Assembly (NCBI RefSeq): GCF_001548475.1
Contig: NZ_LRUJ01000042.1
Coordinates: 1-38,775, forward strand
Reading direction: 5' to 3'
DNA from: Bordetella hinzii LMG 13501
GTDB taxonomy: Bacteria; Pseudomonadota; Gammaproteobacteria; Burkholderiales; Burkholderiaceae_B
Length of the DNA stretch: 38,775 nt
Shown here: piece by piece, positions 1 to 8,574 of the stretch
Numbering within the stretch: the stretch's first letter is position 1
Layout: each line of letters starts with the position of its first letter
Notes under the pieces: generated by a model
Database searches by the model: none
What the model was told of the DNA's origin: nothing
Seen by the model: only the letters and a program-made list of their open reading frames with translations
Made by a program: the position numbers and the translations under genes

Positions 1-1
1 C

Positions 2-811
2 CGCCTGGCGCGCGAGCGCGGCCTGGATCTGGCCGGCGTGCGGGGCACGGGGCCGCGCGGACGCATCGTCGCGCGCGACCTGCCGGCGGCGAGCCGCGCG
101 GCCGCGCCCGAAGCCGCCGCCGACGACGGCTATACACGCATCGCGCCGACGCCGCTGCAGGCCACGGTGGCGCGCCGCCTGGCGCAGGGCAAGCAGGAGA
201 CGCCGCACTTCTATCTGGCTGTCGAGGCCGAGGTATCGCGGCTGCTGGCCTTGCGGCGCGAGCTCAACGCCCAGCCGGGCACGCGGCTGACCATCAATCA
301 TTTCATCGTCCAGGCGGTCGCACGCGCCCTGCGCGCGCTGCCCTGGGCCAATCGCGTCTGGCAGGACGGCGCCATCCTGGCCTTCGACCGCATCGATGTG
401 GGCGTGGCCGTGGACACGCCGGCCGGCCTGCTGGCGCCGGCCGTGCGCGATATCGGCGGCCTGGGGCTGGGCGGCCTGGCGCGCCGGCTCGACGCCCTGG
501 TCGGCCGCGTGCGCGAACACGGCCTGCGTCCCGAGGACCTGGGCCAGCCCGCCATCACGGTCTCCAACGCCGGCATGCACAACGTGAGCTATATGACCTC
601 GATCATCAATCCGGGGCAGGCCATGATTCTCGGCGTGGGCAGCATCAGGGAACTGTTCCGCCCGGATGCGCAGGGCCAGCCCGCGCTGCGGCGCGAGATC
701 GGCCTGGTGCTGTCGGCCGACCATCGCATCCTGGATGGCGTGCGGGCGCTGGAATTCGTCAACGAAGTGGTCGGCCTGCTGGAGCAGCCGGCCCGTCTGG
801 TACTCGATTGA
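2..811 (+). CDS. 2-oxoacid dehydrogenase E2 component (dihydrolipoamide acyltransferase), 3' part
   Basis: This gene is cut by the left edge; frame 2 is open from the first base, so the lipoyl domain and start codon lie outside. The first 30 or so visible residues look like the peripheral subunit-binding domain that holds E3 (LARERGLDL...GTGPRGRI). A full catalytic acyltransferase domain follows. It ends in the active-site motif SADHRILDG, whose His deprotonates CoA. The protein transfers an acyl group from lipoyllysine to CoA in a cytoplasmic 2-oxoacid dehydrogenase complex. E3 of the complex is probably encoded two genes downstream (2180), and the E1 subunits are expected upstream of the window. 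The substrate is not readable: acetoin, pyruvate and branched 2-oxoacids are all possible. The stop codon is TGA, and the next gene begins about 10 bases later. Confidence 0.93.
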   Translation, partial: RLARERGLDLAGVRGTGPRGRIVARDLPAASRAAAPEAAADDGYTRIAPTPLQATVARRLAQGKQETPHFYLAVEAEVSRLLALRRELNAQPGTRLTINHFIVQAVARALRALPWANRVWQDGAILAFDRIDVGVAVDTPAGLLAPAVRDIGGLGLGGLARRLDALVGRVREHGLRPEDLGQPAITVSNAGMHNVSYMTSIINPGQAMILGVGSIRELFRPDAQGQPALRREIGLVLSADHRILDGVRALEFVNEVVGLLEQPARLVLD

Positions 812-821
812 GGACATGGTC

Positions 822-2183
822 ATGACCCAAGCAGGCGCCACCCGCGAACTGGCTCGTTTTCTCGTCGGCCTGGCCCGGCCCGGCGCGCTGCCGCCCGACG
901 TGCTGGAAAAAGCCCGGGTCTCGCTGCTCAATGGCTATGGGATAGGGCTGGCCTGCGCCGACACGCCCTATGCGCCCGTAGCCGCCCGCGCCGCGCTGGC
1001 CATGTATGGCGAGCAGGCCGGCGGCGCGACCCTGCTCAATGACGGACGGCGCACCAGCATGGCTGGCGCCGTGCTGGCCAATGCCGCCCTGTTCCATGGC
1101 CGCGCCCAGGAGGACGCCAGCGGCGCGGCCCATTTCGGTGCCATCCTGATCCCGTTGTTGACGGCCGCGGCCGAGACCGGCCGCATGCCGCTGTCGCGGC
1201 TGCTGCCCGCCTTGGTGGCCGGCTATGAGGCCGGCGGCCTGCTGGAGAGCGGCTTCGCCGCCGACACCACGCCGGCCGGGCTGCGCGCCTCGCCGCTGTA
1301 TGGCACGGTGGCGGCCGCCGCCGCGGCCAGCGTGGCCATGGACCTGGACGAGGACCGCGCGGCCGCGGCCCTGGCCAATGCCGTGTCTTTCACGGGAGGG
1401 GTGTTGCAGTCCTTCGCCGATGGCACCGACGAGTGGCGCTACCAGTTGGGCGTGGCGGCCAACAATGGCTGGCTGGCTGCCGAGCTGGCGCGCGCCGGTT
1501 CGGTCAGCGCGCCGGGCGCGCTGGAAGGCAAGGCCGGCCTGATTCGCGCCTATGCGCGCCGCGAGATCGATGCCGCGGCGCTGACCGCCCCGTTGGGCAA
1601 GACCTGGTTCATCCACCGCGTGGTGTTCAAGCCCTATCCGGTCTGCGCCTTCAACCAGACGCCGGTCAAGGCGGCGCTGCTGCTGCGCGAGATCCTGGGC
1701 GGACAAAGCGTCCGGGCCATCCGGGTGCGCATGAATCCCTATGAAACCGGCTATGCCGGCATGGACAGCCGCGGCCCCTTTCACTCGGTCTCGGGCACGC
1801 TGATGAGTATCCCGTTCTGCATCGCCCGCACGCTGGCGCACGGCGAGCCGGCCCTGCGCGACATGATGGACTACGGCGATGCGGCCACCCTGGCCCTGAT
1901 CGGCCGCACGACGCTGGTCAGCGATGCCTCGGTCGGCCGCCTATGCTGCGTGATCGAGGCCGACCTGGAGGATGGCCGGACGCTGACGCAGGCGCTGGAC
2001 ATGACAGCCGAAGACTACAACTACGACCGCGCCGCCTTGCGCGGCCTGGTCGAGCGCGTCTGCGCCGAGGTGGGCGTGGACCGCGCCGCCTGCGCGGCGC
2101 TGGAGCGCTTCGTCGACGACCCCGAGGGCGTGGGCCTGGCGGTGGTGCTCGACACCTTCGCCTCCCTGCGCAAACCGTCATGA
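822..2183 (+). CDS. MmgE/PrpD family protein
   Basis: This 453-residue cytoplasmic protein belongs to the MmgE/PrpD family, which includes 2-methylcitrate dehydratase and cis-aconitate decarboxylase. The all-helical domain runs from about residue 10 to 270, with the family-typical segment containing HGRAQEDASGAAHFG where active-site residues cluster. The smaller C-terminal alpha/beta domain follows and contains FKPYPVCAFNQTP. Two in-frame ATGs lie at 816 and 822. The GAGGA at 810-814 sits 7 bases before 822 but only 1 base before 816, so 822 is preferred. The 3' end overlaps the next ATG (ATGA). In this operon it may dehydrate, hydrate or decarboxylate a branched dicarboxylic or tricarboxylic intermediate. 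Sequence alone does not give the substrate, since family members vary widely. Confidence 0.9.
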   Translation: MTQAGATRELARFLVGLARPGALPPDVLEKARVSLLNGYGIGLACADTPYAPVAARAALAMYGEQAGGATLLNDGRRTSMAGAVLANAALFHGRAQEDASGAAHFGAILIPLLTAAAETGRMPLSRLLPALVAGYEAGGLLESGFAADTTPAGLRASPLYGTVAAAAAASVAMDLDEDRAAAALANAVSFTGGVLQSFADGTDEWRYQLGVAANNGWLAAELARAGSVSAPGALEGKAGLIRAYARREIDAAALTAPLGKTWFIHRVVFKPYPVCAFNQTPVKAALLLREILGGQSVRAIRVRMNPYETGYAGMDSRGPFHSVSGTLMSIPFCIARTLAHGEPALRDMMDYGDAATLALIGRTTLVSDASVGRLCCVIEADLEDGRTLTQALDMTAEDYNYDRAALRGLVERVCAEVGVDRAACAALERFVDDPEGVGLAVVLDTFASLRKPS

Positions 2184-3556
2184 GCCGCGACCTCATCGTC
2201 ATCGGCGGCGGGCCAGCCGGCTATGTGGCGGCCATCCGCGCCGCGCAGCTGGGCATGGCGGTCACGCTGGTCGAGCGCGACGCGCTGGGCGGCATCTGCT
2301 TGAACTGGGGCTGCATCCCGACCAAGACGCTGCTGCACGCGGCCGAGGTCCTGAGCGCGCTGCAAGCCGGCGACCAGCTGGGCATTGTGCTGGCGAAGGC
2401 CCCGCGCGTGGACCTGCCGCGCATGGTGGGTCATTCGCGCGCGGTGGCCGAGCGCTTGCGCAAGGGCGTGGAATACCTGCTGAAAAAGCACGAGGTCAGG
2501 GTCTTGCGGGGGCAGGCCAGGCTGGCGGGCGGCGGCCGCGTGACGGTCGATGGCGGCCAGGCCTTGCGGGCAAACGCCATCCTGGTGGCCACGGGCGCGC
2601 GGCCGCGCGAACTGGCCGAGCTGCCGGTGGATGGCGAGCGCATCTGGAACTACCGCCACGCGCTGACCCCGCGCGCGCTGCCCGCCAGCCTGCTGGTGGT
2701 GGGCGCGGGCGCCATCGGCATGGAGTTCGCGAGTTTCTATGCCGCGCTGGGCAGCCAGGTCACCGTGGTCGAAAGCCGGGAGAGCGTCCTGCCCGGCGAG
2801 GACGCCGAGGTGTCGCGTTTCGTGGCCGAGGCCTATGCGCGCCGCGGGATCGCCGTGCAGGTATCGACCACGGCGCGGCTGCTGGGCCTGGGCGGATCCG
2901 GCGCGCGCCTGGCCTTGCGCAGCGGCGGCCAGGAGCAGGCTCGCGACTTCGACCGCGTGTTGGTGTGCGCCGGCGTGCAGGGCAATACCGAGGACCTGGG
3001 CCTGGAGCAGACGGCGGCGCGGCGCGAGCAGGGCTGCATCGTGGTCGACGCGCTGGGCCGCAGCCACGAGCCCGGCCTGTATGCGGCCGGCGACGTCTGC
3101 GGCGCGCCCATGCTGGCGCACAAGGCCAGCCACCAGGCCTTGCGCTGCGTCGAGCACCTGGCCGGCCTGCCGGTGGACGAGACGCCTCTGCTGGTCCCGG
3201 CCTGCACCTATTGCGATCCCCAGGTCGCCAGCATGGGCCTGACCGAGGCGGCCGCGAAAGCGCAGGGCCGGCAGGTGGTCGTCGGCCGCTTCCCCTTCCA
3301 GGGCAATGGGCGCGCGCTGGCGCTGGGCAAGCCGGAGGGCTTCGTCAAGACCGTCTTCGATGCGGCCAGCGGCGAGCTGCTGGGCGCGCATCTGGCCGGC
3401 GCCGACGTGACGGAACTGATACAGGGCCTGACGCTGGCGCGCCAGCTCGAGGCCACCGACGAGGACCTGGTCCGCCATGTCTTCCCCCATCCCACCCTGT
3501 CCGAGGCGATAGGGGAGTCCGCCCTGGCCGCGCTGGGCCGGGCCATCCACCACTGA
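2180..3556 (+). CDS. lpdA: Dihydrolipoyl dehydrogenase (E3)
   Basis: This 458-residue flavoprotein reoxidises the dihydrolipoyl groups of a 2-oxoacid dehydrogenase with NAD+. The N-terminal FAD site is GGGPAG at residues 9-14. The redox disulfide is C40/C45 in GGICLNWGCIPTK, and the second Rossmann motif GAGAIGMEFAS binds NAD. The C-terminal dimerisation domain carries the His-Glu pair H437/E442 in FPHPTLSE. Every catalytic element is present and the length is normal. The ATG overlaps the preceding stop (ATGA), so translation is coupled. A private E3 beside E2 points to a dedicated complex rather than use of the housekeeping E3. Confidence 0.95.
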   Translation: MSRDLIVIGGGPAGYVAAIRAAQLGMAVTLVERDALGGICLNWGCIPTKTLLHAAEVLSALQAGDQLGIVLAKAPRVDLPRMVGHSRAVAERLRKGVEYLLKKHEVRVLRGQARLAGGGRVTVDGGQALRANAILVATGARPRELAELPVDGERIWNYRHALTPRALPASLLVVGAGAIGMEFASFYAALGSQVTVVESRESVLPGEDAEVSRFVAEAYARRGIAVQVSTTARLLGLGGSGARLALRSGGQEQARDFDRVLVCAGVQGNTEDLGLEQTAARREQGCIVVDALGRSHEPGLYAAGDVCGAPMLAHKASHQALRCVEHLAGLPVDETPLLVPACTYCDPQVASMGLTEAAAKAQGRQVVVGRFPFQGNGRALALGKPEGFVKTVFDAASGELLGAHLAGADVTELIQGLTLARQLEATDEDLVRHVFPHPTLSEAIGESALAALGRAIHH

Positions 3557-3558
3557 GG

Positions 3559-3572
3559 GTTGGCGCGCCAAC
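3559..3572. repeat. 14-bp perfect palindrome between E3 and acyl-CoA dehydrogenase genes
   Basis: GTTGGCGCGCCAAC is a perfect palindrome that begins 3 bases after the lpdA stop and ends 24 bases before the acyl-CoA dehydrogenase start. It could be a small mRNA hairpin that shapes transcript stability, or a dimeric regulator site. No T-run follows, so it is not an intrinsic terminator. Confidence 0.5.
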
Positions 3573-3596
3573 TCCACCGTACAGAAGACCGCGAAC

Positions 3597-4769
3597 ATGG
3601 ATTTCGAACTGACCCAAGAACAACGCATGATCGCCGACGCGGCGCGCCAGGTGGGCGAGCGCTTCGGCCTGGATTACTGGCGCGAGCTGGACGCCAGAAA
3701 GGCCTTCCCCACCGAATGCTGGCAGGCCATCTGCGAGGCCGGCCTGTGCGGCGTGGCCCTGCCCGCCGAGTACGGCGGCTCGGGCCTGGGCGTGCTGGAG
3801 ATGGCCCTCATCATCGAAAACCTGTCGGCGGCCGGCGCCGGCAGCACCGTGGGCCAGCTGTTCATGGTCAATCCCATCTTCGGCGGGGTGTCCATCAGCA
3901 AATTCGGCAGCCCCGAGATGAAGCGCGAGCTGTTGCCCGGGCTGATCGGCGGCAAGATCAATTTCTGCATGGCGCTGACCGAACCCGACGCCGGCAGCAA
4001 CACGCTGGAGATCCGCAGCTTCGCCCGCCCCGATGGCGATGGCTGGCGCCTGAACGGGCGCAAGATCTGGATCACCGCCGTGGACACCGCGCAGAAGATG
4101 CTGGTGGTGGCGCGAACCAAGAAGGTCGAGGAGTCCGTCTCGCGCAGCGACGGGCTGTCCATGTTCATGATCGATGTCGAGCGCGCGGGCCTGACCCATA
4201 CCGCCATCGACAAGGTGGGCACCAATACGCTGGCCTCCAGCGCCATCTTCTTCGACGATGTGCGGGTCGAACCGCATGAGCTGGTCGGCACCCTGCATGG
4301 CGGCTGGAAGGAGCTGCTCGATGTGTTGAACACCGAGCGCATCGTGACCACGGCCGGGCTGGTGGGCACCGGCGAGCTGTCGATCCGGCTGGCCGTCAAC
4401 TACGCCAATGACCGCAAGGTGTTCGGCGCGCGCAGCATCAGCAGCTACCAGGGAGTGCAGTTTCCGCTGGCGCAGTGCCATGCCGAGATCGAGGCCGCGC
4501 GCCTGCTGAACTACAAGGCGGCCAGCAATTTCGATCAGGGGCTGGCCTATGGCAGCGAGGCCAACGCGGCCAAGCTGCTGGCGGCGCAGGCGGCCGCCCG
4601 TGTGACCGAGCGGGCCATGCAGACCCTGGGCGGCATGGGCTATTCCAAGGAGTACCACCTGGAGCGCCTGTGGCGCGATTGCCGCCTGTTCCGCTTTGCG
4701 CCCATCTCCGAGGAAATGATCCTGAATTACATTGCCCAGCACGATCTGGGTATGCCGCGCTCCTACTGA
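3597..4769 (+). CDS. Acyl-CoA dehydrogenase family protein
   Basis: This 390-residue FAD flavoprotein introduces an alpha,beta double bond into an acyl-CoA and passes electrons to ETF. The helical N-terminal domain (residues 1-115) is followed by the beta domain, with CMALTEPDAGSN and the flavin-contacting WITAV segment near residue 160. The helical C-terminal domain includes GGMGYSKEYHLERLWRD. The usual C-terminal EGT motif with the catalytic Glu is not recognisable. The corresponding stretch reads APISEEM, and the protein ends PRSY. This suggests a subfamily with a different or shifted catalytic base. A 40-base gap with a palindrome separates it from lpdA, and the ligase gene follows after 13 bases. 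The substrate is probably a CoA thioester made by that ligase. Confidence 0.92.
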   Translation: MDFELTQEQRMIADAARQVGERFGLDYWRELDARKAFPTECWQAICEAGLCGVALPAEYGGSGLGVLEMALIIENLSAAGAGSTVGQLFMVNPIFGGVSISKFGSPEMKRELLPGLIGGKINFCMALTEPDAGSNTLEIRSFARPDGDGWRLNGRKIWITAVDTAQKMLVVARTKKVEESVSRSDGLSMFMIDVERAGLTHTAIDKVGTNTLASSAIFFDDVRVEPHELVGTLHGGWKELLDVLNTERIVTTAGLVGTGELSIRLAVNYANDRKVFGARSISSYQGVQFPLAQCHAEIEAARLLNYKAASNFDQGLAYGSEANAAKLLAAQAAARVTERAMQTLGGMGYSKEYHLERLWRDCRLFRFAPISEEMILNYIAQHDLGMPRSY

Positions 4770-4782
4770 GAAGGACTTTCGC

Positions 4783-6288
4783 ATGATTGCGCTCGGTTCC
4801 TCCATCCTGCATTGGGCGCGCTCGGCGCCCGCGAGAACCGCCATGGTCTACGACGGCCAGGCGGTCAGCTATGGTGAGCTGGCGCAGCGAATGCGCCTGA
4901 TCGCGGGCGGCCTGCGCGCCCGCGGCATCGGGGCGGGCCAGGTGGTGGCGCTGCTGATGAAGAACAGCGCGGCCTTCGTCGAGCTCAGCCTGGCCATCGG
5001 TCACCTGGGCGCCATCGTGCTGCCCATCAACTACCGCCTCGGCCGCGACGAGGTCGATTACATCCTGTCCAACGCCGGCGCCCGCCTGCTGTGCGCCGAT
5101 GCCGAGTTCGAGGCCAATGTGCCGCCGGGCGTGGATTGCCTGCGGCTCGACGGGCCGGCGCAGCGCGACGCCAGCCGGCTGTGGCCGCGGGCGCTGCCGG
5201 CCCGCGAGCCCTGGCCGGTGGGGCCCGGGGATGTGTTCCGCCTGATGTACACCTCGGGCACCACTGACCGCCCCAAGGGCGTGGTGCACAGCTATGAGAA
5301 TTTTTATTGGAAGACGCTGGACCATATCTGCGAGCTGGGCCTGTCGCGCGAAGACCGCTTGCTGGTGGTTGGGCCGCTCTATCACGTGGGCGCTTTCGAT
5401 CTGCCCGGCATGGCGCTCTTCCTGGTGGGCGGCAGCCTGGTCATCCTGCGCGATTTCGATGCCTCGACGGTGATGCGGACCATCGCCGCGCATCGCCTGA
5501 CCGGGGCCTGGATGGCCCCCGTGATGCTCAACCGCCTGCTGGCCCTGCCGGCCGGCCATGATGTCTCCAGCCTGCGCTGGGTCATCGGCGGCGGCGAGCG
5601 CACGCCGGCCGAGCGCATCCGCGGCTTCCAGGCGCTCTTTCCCAATGCGCGCTACATCGACGCCTATGGCCTGACGGAAACCTGCTCGGGCGACACCATG
5701 ATGCAGGCCGGCCGGGAGATCGAGAAGATCGGCTCGGCCGGCCGCGCGCTGGCCCATGTGCAGCTGGAGATCCGCGACGGCCAGGGCGCGCCGCTGCCGG
5801 CCGGCGAGACCGGCGAGATCTGCCTGAAGGGCCCCAAGGTCATGCGCCAGTACTGGAACGACCCCGAGCGCACACGCGCCAGCTTCTTTGGCGATTGGTT
5901 CCGCAGCGGCGACATGGGCTATCTGGACGAGGACGGCTTTCTCTTCCTCGTCGACCGAAAGAAGGACATGGTCATCAGCGGCGGCGAGAACATCGCTTCC
6001 TCCGAAGTCGAGCGGGTGCTCTACCAATTGCCGCAGGTCGAGGAGGCCGCGGTGATCGGCCTGCCCGACGAGCGCTGGGGCGAGCGCGTGGTGGCCGTCG
6101 TGGTGCCGCGCGAGGGCGTGCCGCTGACGCTGGAGGCGGTGCAGGCGCACTGCCGCGGCAAGCTCGGCGGCTTCAAGATTCCCAAGCAGTTGATCGTGGT
6201 CGACGCACTGCCACGCAATCCCTCGGGAAAGGTGCTCAAGCGGGTGCTGCGCGACCAGTTGGCCGGCGCGGCGCCCGCCAGCCCCTGA
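4783..6288 (+). CDS. AMP-dependent acyl-CoA synthetase (class I adenylate-forming)
   Basis: This 501-residue ligase activates a carboxylic acid with ATP to an acyl-adenylate and then to the CoA thioester. The P-loop motif near residue 155 reads YTSGTTDRPKG, with Asp where Gly is usual. Later come YGLTET (A5-like), the hinge region SGDMGYLDEDGF...DRKKD, and the A10 lysine in NPSGKVLKR near the C-terminus. Nothing suggests a membrane or export signal. The start was chosen because AGAAGGA at 4768-4774 lies 8 bases before ATG 4783. It probably catalyses the entry step of the pathway, after uptake by the transporter encoded just downstream. Adenylate-forming ligases vary too much to name the acid. 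Confidence 0.93.
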   Translation: MIALGSSILHWARSAPARTAMVYDGQAVSYGELAQRMRLIAGGLRARGIGAGQVVALLMKNSAAFVELSLAIGHLGAIVLPINYRLGRDEVDYILSNAGARLLCADAEFEANVPPGVDCLRLDGPAQRDASRLWPRALPAREPWPVGPGDVFRLMYTSGTTDRPKGVVHSYENFYWKTLDHICELGLSREDRLLVVGPLYHVGAFDLPGMALFLVGGSLVILRDFDASTVMRTIAAHRLTGAWMAPVMLNRLLALPAGHDVSSLRWVIGGGERTPAERIRGFQALFPNARYIDAYGLTETCSGDTMMQAGREIEKIGSAGRALAHVQLEIRDGQGAPLPAGETGEICLKGPKVMRQYWNDPERTRASFFGDWFRSGDMGYLDEDGFLFLVDRKKDMVISGGENIASSEVERVLYQLPQVEEAAVIGLPDERWGERVVAVVVPREGVPLTLEAVQAHCRGKLGGFKIPKQLIVVDALPRNPSGKVLKRVLRDQLAGAAPASP

Positions 6289-6313
6289 CCGGGTTCCCAC
6301 AGCCGGACGAACA

Positions 6314-6325
6314 GGCGCATGCGCC
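6314..6325. repeat. 12-bp perfect palindrome upstream of binding-protein gene
   Basis: GGCGCATGCGCC lies 23 bases before the start of the ABC binding-protein gene and upstream of its ribosome-binding site. It could form a short hairpin in the leader. No promoter could be assigned with confidence in this 60-base gap. Confidence 0.4.
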
Positions 6326-6348
6326 GCATAACAAGCAAGGAGACAGCA

Positions 6349-7617
6349 ATGCACAAATCCCCCGCCGCCAGCCTGACACGCCGGCAACTCTTGAAGGGCG
6401 CGGCCGGCCTGGCCGGCGCTTCGGCCCTGGGCTGGCCGGCGCTATCCTTCGCCCAGAACAAACCCATCCGGGTGGGCATGCCCACCATCCTGTCCGGGCG
6501 CGTGGCCCAGCTGGGCCTGTCCTCGCGCTATGCCGCCGTGCTGGAGGTCGAGCGCTTCAATGCGGCCGGCGGCCTGAACGGCCGTCCCATCGAGCTGGTG
6601 GTGCGCGACTCCAAGGGCCAGCCCCAGGAGGCGGCGCGGGTGGCGCGCGAACTGGTCAACAGCGAAGGCTGCGAGATCCTGCTGGACGCCGAGGCTTCGT
6701 CGGGCGCCTTCGCGGTGCACGAAGTGGCGCGCGACCTGAAGGTGCTGTGCATCCATACCAACTCGGAGACCTCCTCGCTGACGGCCGACCCGGCGCTGCG
6801 CATCCCCAACGCCTTCCGCTGCGCCCGCCAGGGCATCCATGACGCCATCGTGGGCGGCGCCTACGCGGCCCGCGTGTCCAAGGAAAAAGGCCTCAAGCGC
6901 TGGATGAGCTGCTCGCCCGACTACGCCTACGGGCGCGACACGACGGCCGAGTTCTTCCAGTACCTGAAGCACTTCCAGCCCGATGTCGAGATCACGGGCG
7001 GGGTCTGGCCCAAGCTGTTCCAGGCCGATTACAGCGAGATCATCACCCGCCTGGTCCAGGGACGCCCGCAGGCCGTCTATACCGCGCTGTGGGGCGGCGA
7101 CCTGACGTCCTTCATCGACCAGGGCAGCATCTACGCCCTGTTCAAGGACCGGCAGCTCTTCGCCGTCAACATGGCCGACTACACCGTGCTGACCGCGGTC
7201 AAGAACGTGCCGGCCGGCCTGCAGTCAGGCAACCGCTATCTGCGCAGCGTGCCGGATTCGGCGGCCAACCACGCCTGGGCCGACGCCTATTTCGCCAAGC
7301 ACAAGGAAATGCCCACCAACTGGGCCTGGCAGAACGCCGCCGGCGTGGTGTTCCTCACCACGGCCATGAAGAAGGTCAACAGCGCCGACGGCGCGAAGAT
7401 CGCCGAGGCGCTGCGCGGCATGACCATAGACTCGCCCTTCGGCACCGAGGGCAAGCTGACGCTGCGCGCCGAGGACCAGACGCTGATCGACTACGCCGAC
7501 GCCTGGGGCGAGCTGTCCAACAAGGAGCCCTATATGCCCAAGCCGCAGCTGGGCAGCTGGGCCCAGATCGCCGAGCTGGAACTTGACTGGAAGAAGAGCA
7601 AGGGCTGGGCAAAGTAA
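6349..7617 (+). CDS. ABC transporter substrate-binding protein, branched-chain amino acid type, with Tat signal
   Basis: This 422-residue periplasmic binding protein is of the LivK/Peripla_BP_6 type and catches the substrate of the importer encoded downstream. The N-terminus carries a twin-arginine signal: RR at residues 11-12 in LTRRQLLKG, a hydrophobic run, and a likely cleavage after SFA at about residue 35. Mature regions typical of the family include GRVAQLGLSSRYAAVLEVERFNAAGG. The start at 6349 has AAGGAGA a few bases upstream; the more distant ATG at 6319 has no signal-peptide logic. Family members outside amino acid transport bind aromatic acids, amides or short carboxylates. Its position behind an acyl-CoA ligase favours a carboxylate. 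A strong terminator follows it. Confidence 0.93.
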   Translation: MHKSPAASLTRRQLLKGAAGLAGASALGWPALSFAQNKPIRVGMPTILSGRVAQLGLSSRYAAVLEVERFNAAGGLNGRPIELVVRDSKGQPQEAARVARELVNSEGCEILLDAEASSGAFAVHEVARDLKVLCIHTNSETSSLTADPALRIPNAFRCARQGIHDAIVGGAYAARVSKEKGLKRWMSCSPDYAYGRDTTAEFFQYLKHFQPDVEITGGVWPKLFQADYSEIITRLVQGRPQAVYTALWGGDLTSFIDQGSIYALFKDRQLFAVNMADYTVLTAVKNVPAGLQSGNRYLRSVPDSAANHAWADAYFAKHKEMPTNWAWQNAAGVVFLTTAMKKVNSADGAKIAEALRGMTIDSPFGTEGKLTLRAEDQTLIDYADAWGELSNKEPYMPKPQLGSWAQIAELELDWKKSKGWAK

Positions 7618-7623
7618 GGCCAT

Positions 7624-7649
7624 CGGCGGCCGGCGGCCGCCGGTTTTTT
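7624..7649 (+). terminator. Intrinsic terminator/attenuator between binding-protein and permease genes
   Basis: An 8-bp perfect stem (CGGCGGCC at 7624-7631 with GGCCGCCG at 7635-7642) encloses a 3-base loop and is followed by G and six T residues (7644-7649). This is a textbook Rho-independent terminator. It lies 7 bases after the binding-protein stop and 20 bases before the permease start, within an operon. Partial readthrough would give more binding protein than membrane components. Confidence 0.88.
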
Positions 7650-7668
7650 CCTGCGCGGGGGGTGTATT

Positions 7669-8574
7669 TTGAATCTGACCGAACTTCTCGCCTGCTTCGG
7701 TTCGGCGTCTTGCCTGGTCACCCAGGCAAGCACCGGGCTGATCGTGGGCGCCTTGCTGTTTCTTGTCGCCGCCGGGCTGACGCTGATCTTCGGCGTGCTG
7801 GGCGTCATCAATTTCGCGCACGGCTCGTTCTACATGCTGGGCGCCTATCTCGGCCTGACCGTCTTCCGGCTGACCGGCAGCTATCTGGCCGCCGCCGTGT
7901 GCGCCGGGCTGGGCGTGGCCTTGTTCGCCCTGGTCTTCGAGCGCTTCTTCATGCGCCGCGTCTATAGCGCCGACGTGCTCATGCAGCTGCTGGTCTGCTA
8001 TGCCTTCATCCTCATCCTCGATGACCTGGTCAAGCTGGTCTGGGGCGCGGAGTTCCAGTCCATGGGCATGCCCGAGGCCTTCCAGGCGCCGCCGCTCATC
8101 CTGGGCGGCGGCATCGTGCCGGTCTTCTACCTGGTGCTGATGGCCGCGGCCGGGCTGATGGCGCTGGCCCTGTGGTATCTGCTGGCCCGCACCCGCGCGG
8201 GCAAGATGGTGCGCGCGGCCGCGCAGAACCCCGTGATGACCTCGGTGCTGGGCTTGAACACCAGCCTCATCTATGCCGGTGTGTTCGCCCTGGGCGGCTT
8301 TCTGGCCGGGCTGGCCGGCGCGCTGGCCGCGCCCGTGCGCTCGATGTCGCCGGGCATGGGGTTTTCCATCCTGATCGAATCTTTCATCGTGACCGTCATC
8401 GGCGGCATGGGTTCGGTAGCCGGCGCCCTGGTGGGCGCGCTCATGCTGGGGCTGGTCCGCTCCTTCGGCTCCATCGGCTTTCCGGATTTCGTCGAGGGCG
8501 TGATGTTCATGGCCATGGCCCTGATCCTCGTGCTCAAGCCCAGCGGCCTCTTGGGCAAGGAGAAAAGAGCATGA
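7669..8574 (+). CDS. livH: Branched-chain-type ABC transporter permease (LivH family)
   Basis: This 301-residue inner-membrane permease is one half of the translocation pore. About eight hydrophobic segments are visible, including ASTGLIVGALLFLVAAGLTLIFG near residue 22 with the LivH hallmark GVLGVINFAHGSFYMLG. The cytoplasmic EAA-like loop reads ARTRAGKMVRAAAQNP near residue 175. The start is TTG at 7669: no in-frame ATG lies before the first membrane segment, and GGGGGGTG sits 5 bases upstream. The preceding terminator and the weak start codon both predict lower expression than the binding protein. The 3' end overlaps livM (ATGA). Confidence 0.92.
   Translation: MNLTELLACFGSASCLVTQASTGLIVGALLFLVAAGLTLIFGVLGVINFAHGSFYMLGAYLGLTVFRLTGSYLAAAVCAGLGVALFALVFERFFMRRVYSADVLMQLLVCYAFILILDDLVKLVWGAEFQSMGMPEAFQAPPLILGGGIVPVFYLVLMAAAGLMALALWYLLARTRAGKMVRAAAQNPVMTSVLGLNTSLIYAGVFALGGFLAGLAGALAAPVRSMSPGMGFSILIESFIVTVIGGMGSVAGALVGALMLGLVRSFGSIGFPDFVEGVMFMAMALILVLKPSGLLGKEKRA

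Noticed and set aside
2021-3628. 535-codon frame on the - strand opposite lpdA
   Set aside because: Antisense to a complete dihydrolipoyl dehydrogenase and without any recognisable motif.
4438-6387. 649-codon frame on the - strand opposite the acyl-CoA ligase
   Set aside because: No domain is recognisable and composition is that of a shadow frame; the + strand ligase has all family motifs.
7662-7967. GTG-started frame overlapping the livH start
   Set aside because: It is out of frame with livH and its product is Arg-rich without membrane segments; the TTG 7669 frame gives a proper permease.
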